From the NCBI GenBank assembly GCA_032622095.1, contig CP136066.1, positions 90,541,319 to 90,605,318 on the forward strand: a DNA stretch of 64,000 bases, read 5' to 3'. The stretch is from Siphonodentalium dalli (taxonomy: Eukaryota; Mollusca; Scaphopoda; Gadilida; Siphonodentaliidae). A program made the translations under genes and the position numbers. Every line of letters starts with the position of its first letter. Position 1 is the stretch's first letter. The notes under the pieces were generated by a model, which saw nothing but the letters and a program-made list of their open reading frames with translations, had not been told where the DNA came from and made no database searches. Shown here piece after piece: positions 12,800 to 24,935 of this stretch.

Positions 12800-13400
12800 T
12801 ATATAAAAAGCAAAATAGAAGATGGCTGCTGGCGACCATGTTTCCAAAAAAATTCAAATCATTCGATAGCTCCCATCTAGATCTAGTGGTCACCCCGAAG
12901 ATCAATATGAAGTTTGGTGACTATCAGATGAGGGATGTGGTCTGTAGAGGTGCTAAAGAAAAGAATTCAGTCATACAAAGAGTAAGATACAAAATTTCTG
13001 TCTGTGGTCATGTTTTTAACGAAATTCGGAAAAAAATAGATCACTCTCATCCTGGTTATCCAGAAGATCATTGTGGAATCTGGTGACGATCGGACAATGT
13101 ATGTCGTCTGTAGGATCAACCAAATTATTTAGCCATAAAAATAGTAAAACTCAAGATCACCGCTGGCAGTGATGTTTTCACAAGGAAATTTTGAGAAAAA
13201 ATATGGCTCCCATCCAGTGGTGACCCAAAATATCCACATGATAAACAGTTCTCCAATAAATGCTGGCTGCAGGGTGCGCCAATTGATTCAAATTTGAAAT
13301 TTGGCAGGGTGTACTGCTGATGGTCATGTTTTCCCCGCAAATTTGATAGACTAATGAACAAGACCACTGAATCCGTTGAATCAATATACATATACACATA
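12800..13400. repeat. Degenerate ~170-bp satellite-like repeats (copy A)
   Basis: Motifs of the form GGCTGCTGGCGACCATGTTT recur, in degenerate form, near 12822, 13000, 13160 and 13320, each followed by a run of A/T and a TGG(T/G)GAC(C/G)ATC-like word. The spacing is about 160-175 bp. Similar monomers occur at 31650-32100, 35530-35900 and singly near 20710. Confidence 0.6.
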
Positions 13401-13712
13401 TATATGTGCATTGTTATCCACACTACTGGTATATAAAGGTACTGAAAATAACTATATTATACTAGTATACACAAAATAAACCATATATTATGGCTATGGG
13501 TTCTAATATCCGAACATGACAGCTGAGAACTTGGTGTGAATTGAAGAGTATTGGGGTCTCCAGAATATCTACTCCTCCACGTTAAAAACATGCCATTAAA
13601 TAGCATAAGTATAATCTAGCTCGAAGACAGAAGTGATCCATCAAACCGCTCTTAATTCAACCAGGTCATCACACCCCATGTATGGTCGATCACATGATGA
13701 TCTAGGTGGAAT

Positions 13713-14865
13713 CGGGCTTCTCAATGTACCGCCGGTACCACACATACCGCTACCGGTATCGATACTTTGCTAGTACCGTGGTTCCTGTACCGGTACTGTC
13801 AAGCCATTTTATAGTTCTAGGAATATCTAGAGGTAATACAGTGCTGAAAATCACAAGCCACGAACTCTATTATTAACATAAACTAATGATAATTTGATAT
13901 CAGAATAAAGAAACTATTTTGGGATATTAGATACCATTTTGGAATATACTAACAAACTTTCCCGTAGAGTTTAGTGATGCGCAAATGACAACATAGACAA
14001 TTCAATCAACCAAAATAGAACTATTCGTTGCACACGTTTTGTGGTTTTAACTTATTGTTCTTCTGTGTGTGATAAACTGATAGAAAGTAACGCGACACAC
14101 GTCGGTGGTTTTCACTTCCCAATATTCAATCAGATTAAAAGTCGCGCGGTCGGCCATTTTAAATCTAAACAATAATGAGTCAAGTTAGGCAACAATTCTC
14201 TCCACGAGTTCCTATACCAAATATGAACTATCATGTCTATTCAGCAAATTACATGTACACTGTGCACGGTTCGTGGATATTCGTTCCCGATTTTATTATA
14301 TAACTGCATGTTCCATGAGACCCATTTAAATTCAAAATGGTCTACCTTATATATACAAACTGATACGACATGTGAACGGGTACGTGTGTATGTGATTAAT
14401 CAAAACGTGTGGGCCATACTTGTGGGTGGGGGCGTTGGTGAATAAAAGATAAGAAATTGTAACTGGGTTTAGTGTATAATTGCCACAACTGGGCAAAACG
14501 TAAGTTACAATCACAAGTTCCCAACACAAAATAATCTTTGAAGATTAAAACAATATCACAAGGCCGTGCTTTCAAAGAATTGGAATTCACCCATTGAAGA
14601 GTTATAATAGACACATACAAACCAGGAACCACCCTTCCGTGACCGACCTCTCGCGCCATGAATACAATCACGATCGATGTGCATCGCGTGTAGTTTAAAG
14701 AGCGAAACTTGATACTATTGTATTTTTCCAGACAGCCTGCTGATCTAGGAACGTGCATATATGCAACCACAGTACCGAGTACCGGTGGATCTGCACACCA
14801 GCACCGTTACCGCAAAAAAATGCCAGAGTACGCGGTACCGGTACTGCGTACCGTTGAGAAGCCTG
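13713..14865. mobile_element. hAT-like non-autonomous DNA transposon, 1153 bp
   Basis: The element is bounded by perfect 8-bp target duplications GGTGGAAT (13705-13712 and 14866-14873). Its inverted ends are CGGGCTTCTCAATG at the left and, read on the other strand, CAGGCTTCTCAACG at the right. An 8-bp duplication with CAGG-like termini is the signature of hAT elements. Further in, both ends are rich in GGTACC words. The homologous locus near 32450 lacks the insertion. The interior has no transposase; frames of up to 124 codons are unremarkable. Confidence 0.85.
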
Positions 14866-15310
14866 GGTGGAATTGTTGTATACAAAACAGCACTACATGT
14901 AAATATAAAATAATTACAGATTATTTCCACATATAATCAGTGACTACAGGCAGTCTAACAAAATAAAGTTTCAGTGACACTCGATCCGAAGAGGGGGGTA
15001 ATTTCAGCTGTTACAGTCAATGCACATGCCGTTCAAACGTAGTAGTCTATTTTCCCCATGTTAAACGACATCCGCAAATAACAAATAACGCTAACCTACT
15101 GCAAATGTTTTACACGACAACTGTTAACATATTTGGGCTGAATTCATCTGATGTGGTACGATTCCTCAAAATAAACAACAAACCATCGTTACTTGGAAAT
15201 GTTGTTTGTGCTAACATTTACACAAATCCTCCAGCTCCTCTATCCTGGCACATACGTCAGATGAGAAACAGCCATTAGAGAACCGCCCAAATTGGGCGAA
15301 ATGACTTCAA

Positions 15311-16510
15311 TCCATCTTTCTGGAACATATACTGTTTGTAGAAACTAGAAAGGCATTTCCGGTATTTATCGACCTATTTCGATGCCGGGACATATTCAAA
15401 AGCGGATATGATTATGTGTATATATGTTAAAGCGCAAATCGCCATGTCCACAGGCTGCAATCATTACAATCTGGTTCCGCTTTTATGTCAGGTTCAGTGT
15501 TATATCGGCGATTCGATAGCACCAAAAACGCTGTTTTCGAATGTCTTGGAGTGACTTCGAGATCGGCTGCATCCGGCGATGGGATCTCGAAGTTACAGAT
15601 CGCCAGGATATGTGACGTCACGTTTCCACCAAATCCTTAAAGAGAGCAGTCGTATTGCCGATCATTTCCAAGATGGCGGACAAAAATGAAAATGGCGGAT
15701 AATGCTGGAATTTGATTGAATTATACCTACAAATGAGATAAATCGGATAAGATATATTTTAATATTTGGACATTTACGAGTCTCTTATCCTCACATGGAA
15801 AAACAGTCGTAAATGTAAAATATAATATAAGTTCTGCCTCGATAAGGCTACTTTGGTGGACTATTGAATGAATGAAAAAAGTCAATGTGTGCCACATTCA
15901 TTCATTCAATCACCCTGTGGTTGATATATTTTTATCTTTCGATTCGATGGTTGTTTTATGAAATCATTTATCTAATCTCATGAAACTGTTTTGGAAACGT
16001 GGAGTTTATTGTTAATTCGATGATTAAATTAGAAGAATGCCTATTGTTTGTATTGGATACTAAAAGTGGCATTCGATGTGGCTACAGTCGCGGTTATCGC
16101 AGTTCCAGATTTTTCGGAAATGGACATGCGCAATAGTATTTCCGATATCGGCTGTAGCCGAAGCTGCAGCTGATCTCGAAGTCCATATTGTTTTACTTGG
16201 TGCATCAGAAATTCGAGCTCAGAAATTCAGGATAATCATTATTATGTCGATAACAATTTTAATTGTTTTAAATTGATATAAAATTACGACAATTTAATTA
16301 ATAGATATATTACGTACCGCACCGTCCTTCAAAATATTGATAGCATAATGTGCTGTAGGAATACGGTATTTTTTCACAGTGTATAATATGCAAATAATTA
16401 ACTGATTGACTCGATGTACTGAATGTTCCAACCCAGCGGGGGTGTAAATTGAATTTCGCGATCATGGGAATTTGGTCTAGTCTGACGTGCAGTTGAAAAT
16501 GTCAAGGATG
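15311..16510. other. Unassigned sequence
   Basis: No coding region or repeat partner recognised. A short palindromic stretch (GAATGAATG / CATTCATTC) lies at 15865-15905. Confidence 0.35.
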
Positions 16511-16554
16511 CCCCCCCCCCCCTTACCCACGGAGACCATCTATCCACGTTCCTG
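16511..16554. mobile_element. Relic of a hAT-like terminus
   Basis: A poly(C) run followed by CCACGGAGACCATCTATCC and a terminal CGTTCCTG resembles, with several mismatches, the end CGGAGACCCTCTAGCC...CATCCCTG at 4988-5012. Only this ~45-bp end is recognisable. Confidence 0.4.
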
Positions 16555-19089
16555 AATGGTGTATATGACAAATAAGTCAAATATTATATCTCTATAAAAG
16601 TGACACAAGAACGAACGGCAACTATATAATGCCAACTGAAGCTGCGTTCTGTTTAACTCACAGGCATAATGTATCCAAATCTGCTGAAACCATTGTTTAC
16701 AAGAAGATAAATGACGTGGTTAAAGAATATTATTGACGCAATTGTTGTTTGTTTGCTTGTTTGTTTGTTAGTTGACTGAACATAGACGCTACCGAATTGC
16801 GTATATATATGGGACTCGGCGTCAGAGCGCAAACCATCCCCCAGCTTTATCATAGAGTGATCTCCCATCGTTCACTGTACCGTACCTTGCAACAGTCTGG
16901 ACAGAATGTTTGTAAATCAAATTGAAGGGATTTATTGCAGGAATGCGTATGTTCTATAATTATGTTTAACTTTGATTTTTATTTAGATTTTTTTTTATTT
17001 GTACAATAACAAATGATATAACAACAAAATTATGAACAATTATATGATAAGTATTGTACAGGAGCAGCATGACCATTGTTGGTCGTCTTCCTGCTGCCCC
17101 TGAATGATATATAAACATAAGGATGGCGGATGTATTCAGGGACCACAGGGTTCGATACCTCTAGATACGGCACCAATATGTTTTATAAAGTCTATTTCTG
17201 GAAAGGCCACTAGCTTTGTTCCGATGAACAGTTTTACTATAAGCAGAGTCGACACATTTTCACAGGTTATAAAATTATCCAAAAAAATTTGTTCTGTCAA
17301 TTATATCTCTCAAGTATTCCATTAAATAACATTAATACTAGACTTGACTGATTAGACTTTTCATATATCGTTCCATTCCGGTCATGGTATGTGTACATGG
17401 ATAATTCACTTTATCGGAGTTAAGAACATTGTTCTATATGTAGCTACGTTCAGTGTCATGGGCAATTATGTCAGAGAGATGATGGTATTGCAGGAGGTTC
17501 ACTCATGTGAACGCTAGGGCATGTTCAGACTTCATTTGTCGAAGGATGAAGATGGTTCATTGAAATCACTGATACAGAATAAACAGACAATTTTCGCAAT
17601 ATGTAAGCGAGAACCTGTGTGCTTGCACCTGTGGTTCCAAGGTAAACATGCGTGTGGTTCAATTGTGCCAATAAACGTCTTCATTCTTCTATTTTTTGTT
17701 TTTAGTGCAACCTTTCGGATCAAATGTGATCTGGAATCCCTCACGATATGGTTCTGATTTGTCTCGCGGTCTTGGTCGTATTAAATTGGACTAGAAGTTG
17801 TGATTTTATAACATAATCTTTGAAGAGGCGGGCGTTTGGAAACGAAGACACCTACGTAAGTTCTCTGAAAGGTTGAAGTATTATAACAGGCGATATAGCC
17901 GAAAAATGGAGTCGACTCGGAACTAACTGCAACACAAATGCCTTTTGATATACTAGATAGCTGAGTGTCTACTGCAATAACATATTTATTTTAGGAAAAT
18001 CCATGCAGTTGGAAAAAATTTGGAGAAAAAAATTGTCCATGGCAACGACTGCTAATAATCGGTATTTGGACATTTTACATTAAAATTTGCATATCATGAA
18101 TAATTGAATAACTACCTAAAAGTTTACATTGGTTTATAGAATCACTTGTAGTGGCCGACGTTTCCACATATACATGGCGATTTTGAAATGTCAAGGTCAC
18201 GTATGAATATCAAGGTCATTGTTAAACATCTTGACTTCTTGACGGTGATTGATATGCTGACACCTCTTGAATTATTTGTTGTGCAAACTCAATGGATATA
18301 TACCGAACAACCAATGCGGTACCCACCCCGATTTTCACGCGGAGAAAATCTAGACCCACCGGCCCCGCCCAAACAAGTGTGACACCCCCACCCTACACAC
18401 CTTTTTGAAGCTTAATTCAGCCGCCCCTGTACAATTCTTTTTAATATTTATCATTGTATTTTAAGTTGAATATTTGTCACTACATTAAAACGAGCGTAAA
18501 ATACGTCATTTGGTTTTATTTTATTTTATTTTTTTATTGGCAATGGCATATGTGAATAAAAAACTTTATTAAATAATAACCACAAATAACTTCAAGTTGA
18601 ATATTAGATGGAATATTATTTGGGTTTGTGATGGCTAGTTGCCGTGAGTTGTTTTAAGTCTGCAGTAGGTTGAAAAATACGATGTTAATTCTATGATGAT
18701 ATATTTATATTCGATAATACTGTTCTGTACATTTTAAGCATTGCCTAGTAAGAACTCTCTTATTTCCATGATGTTTCTAAATATGTCTAAAATTTACAGA
18801 AGAGACCCTATTTTAAACGAAATTATTACTATTATATATTAGTATTCGATACTAAAACAAAAAAAGAAGATAACTTGTGTTGTATTGCCATTTAAAGATT
18901 TACTAGATTAAAATTAGGATTGTAGATTGGAAATCTGCATTTTATGGAATAGTTAGATAAAGTAATATATTCAATAAAATGCCTAAATAAAACGTCACCG
19001 CGCAGCCAGCAGTCGTGTGATCGAGACAACCGTTGACATATATTTACTGTTGATACCGTTGACAGGAAGATGTTCGAGCACTTTTCCGA
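16555..19089. other. Unassigned sequence with one possible retroposon 3' end
   Basis: Mostly featureless AT-rich DNA. A (GTTT)n-like microsatellite is at 16741-16772. On the minus strand, 17100-16985 has a stem-loop (GACCA/TGGTC core) followed by TTGTACAAATAAAAAAAAA, which looks like the 3' end of a retroposed transcript with a polyadenylation signal; no target duplication was found. Two TCAAGGTCA words lie near 18193 and 18212. Confidence 0.35.
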
Positions 19090-19500
19090 TTAAAGGTAAT
19101 CAATCAGATCAGACGCTCCTAAATTACTATTACTTTGGCTTCGGGGGTAAAACATATTTTATTCGAGTCGAGGAACCAACCCATCAAAGCTCAGAGTGAT
19201 CAGATATCGATTTTTGAAGTTCGTTATTTCTCGAGATGTGTATTAATATATGTGGTCCAGAAACACGTGGTCAAACGGAGGGTCTCGGACAAAATTGCGG
19301 ATGAAGATAGATAACTCTACAATCAAGTGATAATAGGGTCAAATTTCGTGATACTTTAGTGATAATACGGCCATATTTTGTTGAACAAAATGTTGATAAA
19401 TAAGTTTTGGAAAATTTTATACCACAGTTGACAGTGGTTAGCATTATTTTGTTGCAATAAATCGATTCTGATAACTAAAGCTGACTCGTTCACAAAATGT
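19090..19500 (+). mobile_element. Inverted-repeat element of the TTAAAGGTACTC family, right end lost
   Basis: It starts TTAAAGGTAATCAATCAG, followed by GACGCTCCTAAATTACTA and TTTGGCTTCGGGGGTAAA. Its interior matches, in the opposite orientation, the element at 24568-24935. The far terminus (GACGGTCCCC type) is not recognisable here. Confidence 0.6.
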
Positions 19501-19577
19501 TTTCATGAGCAACTTCCCGAATATCCAAACTCAACAGGATGCGTTTATCTCCTAAATGAGCCATCCAAAAAGTTTTG

Positions 19578-19792
19578 TACAGTAATGCCATAAATAATCG
19601 ACTCCTTAACCACAGCATAATTATGGGTAACTTCAGGATTTAGTCGGATATATGGCTTGTTGCCATTTATCGGAAAGTGCTCACTGAGAGCTTTCCGATG
19701 AATGGCAACAAGCCATATTTCCAATTAAATCCTGAAAAGTCACCCACAATTCTGCTGTGGTTAAGGAGTCGATTATTTAGGGCATTACTGTA
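19578..19792. mobile_element. MITE: near-perfect 215-bp hairpin
   Basis: TACAGTAATGCC at the left is the exact complement of GGCATTACTGTA at the right. The two arms continue for roughly 100 bp each (TAAATAATCGACTCCTTAACC mirrored, then GGCTTGTTGCCATT mirrored) with only a short centre near 19685. Non-coding. A transcript would fold into a single long stem. Confidence 0.8.
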
Positions 19793-20052
19793 TATCTGTA
19801 TTTTAGTTTTGAGTAACGTATCGTTAACATCAGTTCATATTTCTACCTATAAGGGTACGTTCATCCACTTGAAAATTTGCACGGCGTTACGGCGTTTGTT
19901 GCAGGCATTTTCTCAAAGAAACCCCTATATATATGGTGCCAGAATATGTATGGCAACATGCATATACAATACACATTTACCAGAACTAACGGCATGAGAA
20001 GTACAATTTCGGTAGTTCCACCTGTAACCGTGCAACTAACACATTGCCTTAA

Positions 20053-20302
20053 CCCTTTGAGTGCCAGGGGCCGATATTATCGGCCCTAAATCTACACAAT
20101 AAGTCTGTTAAAGAATAAAATAAAATATATTAAAATTGTCAAAAATTGTAAAAAAAAAAAAAACAAACAAACAAACAAATTGTTAAGCCAATGCATTCTC
20201 TTATATATGCGAGGCGACCTATGGTCGACTCGCATATATAAGAGAATGCATTGGCACAGGGTATATGGGTTGATACAAAAATCGGACCTGGCACTCAAAG
20301 GG
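20053..20302. mobile_element. piggyBac-like MITE, 250 bp
   Basis: The element lies between TTAA at 20049-20052 and TTAA at 20303-20306. Its inverted ends are CCCTTTGAGTGCCAGG and its complement CCTGGCACTCAAAGGG. TTAA target sites with CCC-starting ends are typical of piggyBac transposons. It is too short to code for a transposase. It contains a 69-bp palindrome (20187-20255). A second copy is at 48848-49080. Confidence 0.85.
20187..20255. repeat. 69-bp palindrome, copy 1 of 4
   Basis: Perfect 27-bp arms beginning GCCAATGCATTCTCTTATAT and their complement flank a near-palindromic centre with GCGACC/GGTCGA. The same 69 bp occurs at 48165-48233, 48452-48520 and 48895-48963, in either orientation. 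Confidence 0.9.
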
Positions 20303-20306
20303 TTAA

Positions 20307-21050
20307 AATACCTGTATGATTCATTGTTGCGGAAAAGTCTAGTTAGAGGCAAATGTCGATTGCATCACCACTAGTAGAACTAAATAGTTGTTACTTATCA
20401 ATTAGTTATCTGTGGTGCAGTCAGGGGGGGGGTCGGAAAAATATTTCAGGCACGTATGGCATTTTTCCCCTTTCGATATTTTGTTGTAAACCACCCACCC
20501 CCACCGCCAATTTTGTTTCCGTTTTCGGCAGTTTTTTCCGACCATTTTTTTACACCCACCCCCCCCCCCTTTTAACACTAAAACAGAGATTTGCGGGGGG
20601 GAATTCACTGTAAACAGCTGTATATGAATTTCTGTGCATACTATTTATCATGGATGTTAACATGGACATGTAAATAGGAATGAGTCATTTTTAGGTCATT
20701 CGGCCAAAAATACATGGCTGCCAGCGGCCATCTTGGATTTCAAAATTTGCAACAAAATACAACACGATAACTGCCTGCAGTCAGTTTACCAGTTAGAATT
20801 ACATGATTTCTCTCATTCAAAGTGGTTTTGAAGCCCAACTCATTGCCAAAACACTAAAAAAACAAGCGTTTTTCACTCGGTTTATGGCACATTGTAGCTA
20901 TCTATACCGAAATTCCTACCAATTAATTCCTGGCAAATTTGTGAGTGTTAAGGTGTATTGCTAATCAGGTGTCAAGTCTAAAGTTTATTTTTATCATAAT
21001 CAGAATATTTCGACAGACGGATAATAAGAGATGATCAGAAAAGCACATCG
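20307..21050. other. Unassigned sequence with G- and C-rich runs
   Basis: G/C runs occur at 20424-20432, 20490-20510 and 20556-20572. One satellite-like word ATGGCTGCCAGCGGCCATC lies at 20713. No gene seen. Confidence 0.35.
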
Positions 21051-21350
21051 GCTCTGCTGTGCCACGGCGGGATGCCTGGACCGATCGGGCCCCGCTCTAT
21101 ACGGCATGTGCAGCAGCTCTGCTGTGCCACGGCGGGATGCCTGGACCGATCGGCCCCGCTCTATACGGCATGTGCATCAGCTCTGCTGTGCCGCGGCGGA
21201 ATGCCTGGGTCGATCGGGCCCCGCTCTATACGGCATGTGCATCAGCTCTGCTGTGCCGCGGCGGGATGCCTGGGTCGATCGGGCCCCGCTCTGCTGTGCC
21301 GCGGCGGAATGCCTGGGTCGATCGGGCCCCGCTCTATACGGCACATTTAT
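21051..21350. repeat. GC-rich minisatellite, ~65-bp unit, about 4.6 copies
   Basis: Units start with GCTCTGCTGTGCC at 21051, 21116, 21180, 21245 and 21288; the fourth is truncated to 43 bp. Each contains GGATGCCTGG(A/G)(C/T)CGATCGG and CCCGCTCTATACGGCA. Because 65 is not a multiple of three, several overlapping frames stay open through the array; I treat them as by-products. The GC content is far above the flanks. Confidence 0.9.
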
Positions 21351-21483
21351 CTGGTGTGGAGCGGGGTGTTCTCGGCCATGGTACCCGGTGAAGCGGTATC
21401 GCAGGGATGGTGGGAGTGATGGTGTACCACAGTGGTTGGTAGTTGTAGATACAGGCGCATGCATTGTTCGGATCTCAAAGTAA

Positions 21484-24400
21484 TGTGTGTAGCTGTAGAT
21501 TGCTCCTGTCTGGTATACTGTGGATGAAAATATTGCTACGCACTGTGCATATAATCTGTAAGTTTTATGTAGGCATACATATGTTAATTAATGTAGTCTA
21601 AATGGCATTACTTGATTTAGTAGACAACAAACTTGATTGATTGAAGTTTGGATTGTTCCTATAAATATTCGGAAATTTCGGCCATAGACAACACAATTAA
21701 CTTACCAAATTAAAATAAATTACAGCGACCATGCACTAAGCGCCCCGTAACTTATAATATATGTAGTCAATTATACATGATATATATACGAGAAGCTCGA
21801 TTACCTCTATATATGTTCCGAAATCTAGGCATTGACATTGTGTATACTGACAGTGTCACAAAATTTGCATGATGTACAGTACATCACGCATCCAGTTGGA
21901 TTTTTGGGTTTGTTGTGAGAATAAAAGATCGCAAAATTCCCCAAAGAATCGTGTTATCAGCACCCCGGATACATTGCAACATAACTACCCTTTCCGCTGC
22001 ACAGTATATGAATTGTCGTCCTGACTTGTTAGTAAAAATAATAATGTAATCCCTTTTTAGTCGAAGTCGAAAGTAATTCAAACAACATTGAATGATAGTC
22101 ATTTTATTAGCGATGCGGATATGGTACAAGAATAAAACAATAAATAAAACAAGGTTACCCTTCGTGTTATCAAAGACAAAATGCAATGAATATGCACTGC
22201 AGAAGACACTGTTGGTGACATACACATGTATAATATTACAATATCACTTTGATAACAGTCACGTTTCGCATAACGAACGACGACATAATTATTTCGAATA
22301 GGGTACTACGTCACTAGAATTTGTGTTCTTTCTTTTCGTTGTCGTTTTCCCCTATTCGTTGTTACGATTACGGTTTCGGATGTTCAACAACGCTCACGAA
22401 ATTGACACGAATACATCATATAGTAATAATTTCGCGATCGTTTATCAGCTCCTCAATGATGATTCTGAGCTTATGTCCTAAAATTGTGATCGCCATGTGG
22501 CCTTAATTTGTATTTATCCATTAGTGATAATCAAATCGTTCGTCGTCTTGAAACTGGAGAACCTGGCAATTGTAATTCGTTAAAGGCACGGGAGGTCTTC
22601 GTTGTCGAAATATTCATATTTGTTCCAACCGCCACAAACAGACAGAATATTAAAATGTACATAGTTGTGTTCATATATACCACAGTCATCGCGTAAATAG
22701 CATGCTATCATCAAGATATACTATGTATTACCTAAACAAGAACCTGATTGCGTTACAGAGGACAGCGCAATTCTATTGGATAATCACACAAAAAAATGAT
22801 ATAAACGCTCTTTATTATTTCCATATCAGGAATACACTAACAAATAACGCTCTTTATGTGTATCATCATAATATAGACAAACGCCAGGAACAGTAACGTT
22901 TTGTGCATTTGTTTACACAACAATGGGTAACATCTGACAATAACATAATGTTTATGCGATATTTCTAATTGCTATACGAACAAAGTCTGTCTATATTTTG
23001 AATATTCTTCGGTTTATGGCGGTTTTCGACGGAAGTGAGTATTTTACCAGCATACCCACCACCAAGGCCTCCCATGCCTTTAATCTCAATAAACATGGTA
23101 TGTGAGATATACAACTTTAAATAAAAATACATGACAAAAGCACATTTAACAGGTACATAATGATATAATAGTATATGCAATATTAATGTATGCATTGAAG
23201 GCACATCCGCCCGAATCTTATGTTCTGAAACCTTTAAGTGCGAATGAGACTCTTCCCTGAGAACGGGAACCTATTCGACAGCACCAACCCGAAACAGGAC
23301 AATTCCTATTCCAAGTGTGTTCACTGTGAATATCGCAACGTTATTGATATGGGATCATTGGACATAATATCAAAAATAGAAAAAAGAATCATTGTGGATG
23401 TGCCCGTTACTACATACAGACTGTCTATTTATTTGATACACTCGCGTCATTCACACGGGAATACTGTCATAGCGACATGCATACACATAAATGTATCAAT
23501 GTTGACTTGAGACGATGGGGCACATGAGCTACAGAAACACAAAGCGCTAAGCTATGACATGATAACAAAATAATTACTGCGAGTGATAAGCCCGATTGTA
23601 TCACAAACAGACTAGTTATCGTCAATTCTGCGAAAAGGTTTTTGGACCGTGTGAAACATTACGACTACAAATAGCTATACGTAATAATTATCTGTCGTCA
23701 TTCATTATGCGAAAAGTGTCCAATATAACGCATCGTTGATAAAATCATTAAAAATACTTGGGGTGATTGTGCAGCTCTGTACTTTTCGTCGAATATGGCG
23801 AATCGGATGTGGGAGAAGGTAACGTCTCCTAGGGTTCATGCTGTCAATGACCAATTATTTTTCTAAAATGGCCAAAGCGAAAAATTTCATTTGGCCAAAC
23901 TTTTTGTCCAAAAAGTTACATGGCAATATAGTCAGCAATTTCACTGAAACCTTTAATTCGTTAACAGGCGATCAGCATATACTCGCCCGTGTATGGATAA
24001 CAGTTCTACCAAAGGTCACACAACTTATATGTCAAAACAAAGATTATATGCCACCAGCATGGTGTCTTTTCTGGAGCATTTCTTAATCAAGTGACAATTC
24101 TTTACTGCTTCTTGGTCTTAAAATAAGACAATTTTGAGACCAATTTGAGATAATTGGTGCTATCGTATGTTGATATACCACATGTTACCACGCTGGTCAT
24201 CCTACAATCCCCGCCGGGGGGGGGGTGGGGGAGGGGGGTATTGAGTAAACCGTGTTTCGGGCACGAGTGAAAACTACAGGTATGTTTGTTTTGAGGGGAA
24301 TTTTGTTATTAATTGTTTTTATTTGGACACAACTCCGGATCCGCGAGGAGCTTGATGAACCCAGCTTCAACCAAATGCCAACAGTTCGACGAATAAAGCT

Positions 24401-24567
24401 TTATCAAGTGACGAAATGCTTGATGAATTGAGAGAATAAGTTTCTATTTTCAATTCTGTGTGTTTTCAGCTTCAAGATGAGTGCGTTCATTGTGATACAG
24501 TTGGACAATGTTGTCAACTTGCCATTGATATGGATAGTTATGGAAACTATTGGAATTAGCTGCATTT
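21484..24567. other. Unassigned AT-rich sequence
   Basis: No supported gene. A short dispersed similarity links 22060-22110 and 25705-25760 (AAGT(T)CAAACAACA(C/T)TG). ATAACGCTCTTTAT words near 22805 and 22845 resemble words inside Helitron 2. A G-rich run (24210-24238) could form a quadruplex on the plus strand. Confidence 0.35.
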
Positions 24568-24935
24568 ATAGGTACTCAATCCGATCAGACGGTCCCCATA
24601 TCATCAAGTTACAACAACAACATCATTTCTTCAAAATACGCTTTAGTTATCAGAATCGTTTAAGTACAACAAAATGATCCGGGTAAAAAATTTAACAAAA
24701 ACCTGTTATTTATCAACAAAATATGGCCGTATTATCACTTGATTATCACGAAATTTTGACGTATTACCACTTGATTTTAAAGTTATCCATCTTCGTCCGC
24801 AATTTTGTCCGAGACCGTCGCCTTGACGATTTTTTTCTATATCTATATATCTGATCACTCGGATCATTCCGGATTTACCCCCGAAGCCAAAGAAATAGTA
24901 ATTTGCGAGCGTTAATTCGGATTATGCATCTTTAA
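24568..24935 (-). mobile_element. Inverted-repeat element of the TTAAAGGTACTC family
   Basis: One end reads GGTACTCAATCCGATCAGAC at 24571. The other end (24906-24935) is a diverged complement finishing TTTAA. Inside are TTACCCCCGAAGCCAAAG and ATAATACGGCCATATTTTG words shared with 19090-19500. About 370 bp, no coding capacity. Confidence 0.65.

Larger units (their letters stand above)
12511..15310. repeat. Segment copy A of a duplicated region (partner 31417-33878)
   Basis: From TATTATATATTTCTAGATTT at 12511 onward the sequence is closely similar to that from 31417, with small indels, through the satellite-like part, the 13500-13700 stretch, and the 14874-15290 stretch (partner 32465-32640 and 33600-33850). 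Copy A has a hAT-like insertion at 13713-14865 that copy B lacks. Copy B has ~960 bp (32640-33597) that copy A lacks. In both copies a Helitron 3' end abuts the same first base. Confidence 0.8.

Noticed and set aside
14396-14770. 124-codon minus-strand frame inside the hAT-like element
   Set aside because: No transposase motif (no hAT dimerisation region or catalytic residues seen); the element is too short to be autonomous.
20187-20255. 69-bp palindrome as a rho-independent terminator or a microRNA precursor
   Set aside because: Bacterial terminators do not apply in animal DNA, and a perfect palindrome within a MITE is better explained as transposon structure; no arm asymmetry typical of a microRNA.
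21031-21483. 150-codon open frame with repeated Ala/Gly/Arg/Pro-rich units
   Set aside because: It is the translation of the 65-bp minisatellite; other frames on both strands are open too and none has a recognisable domain or splice context.
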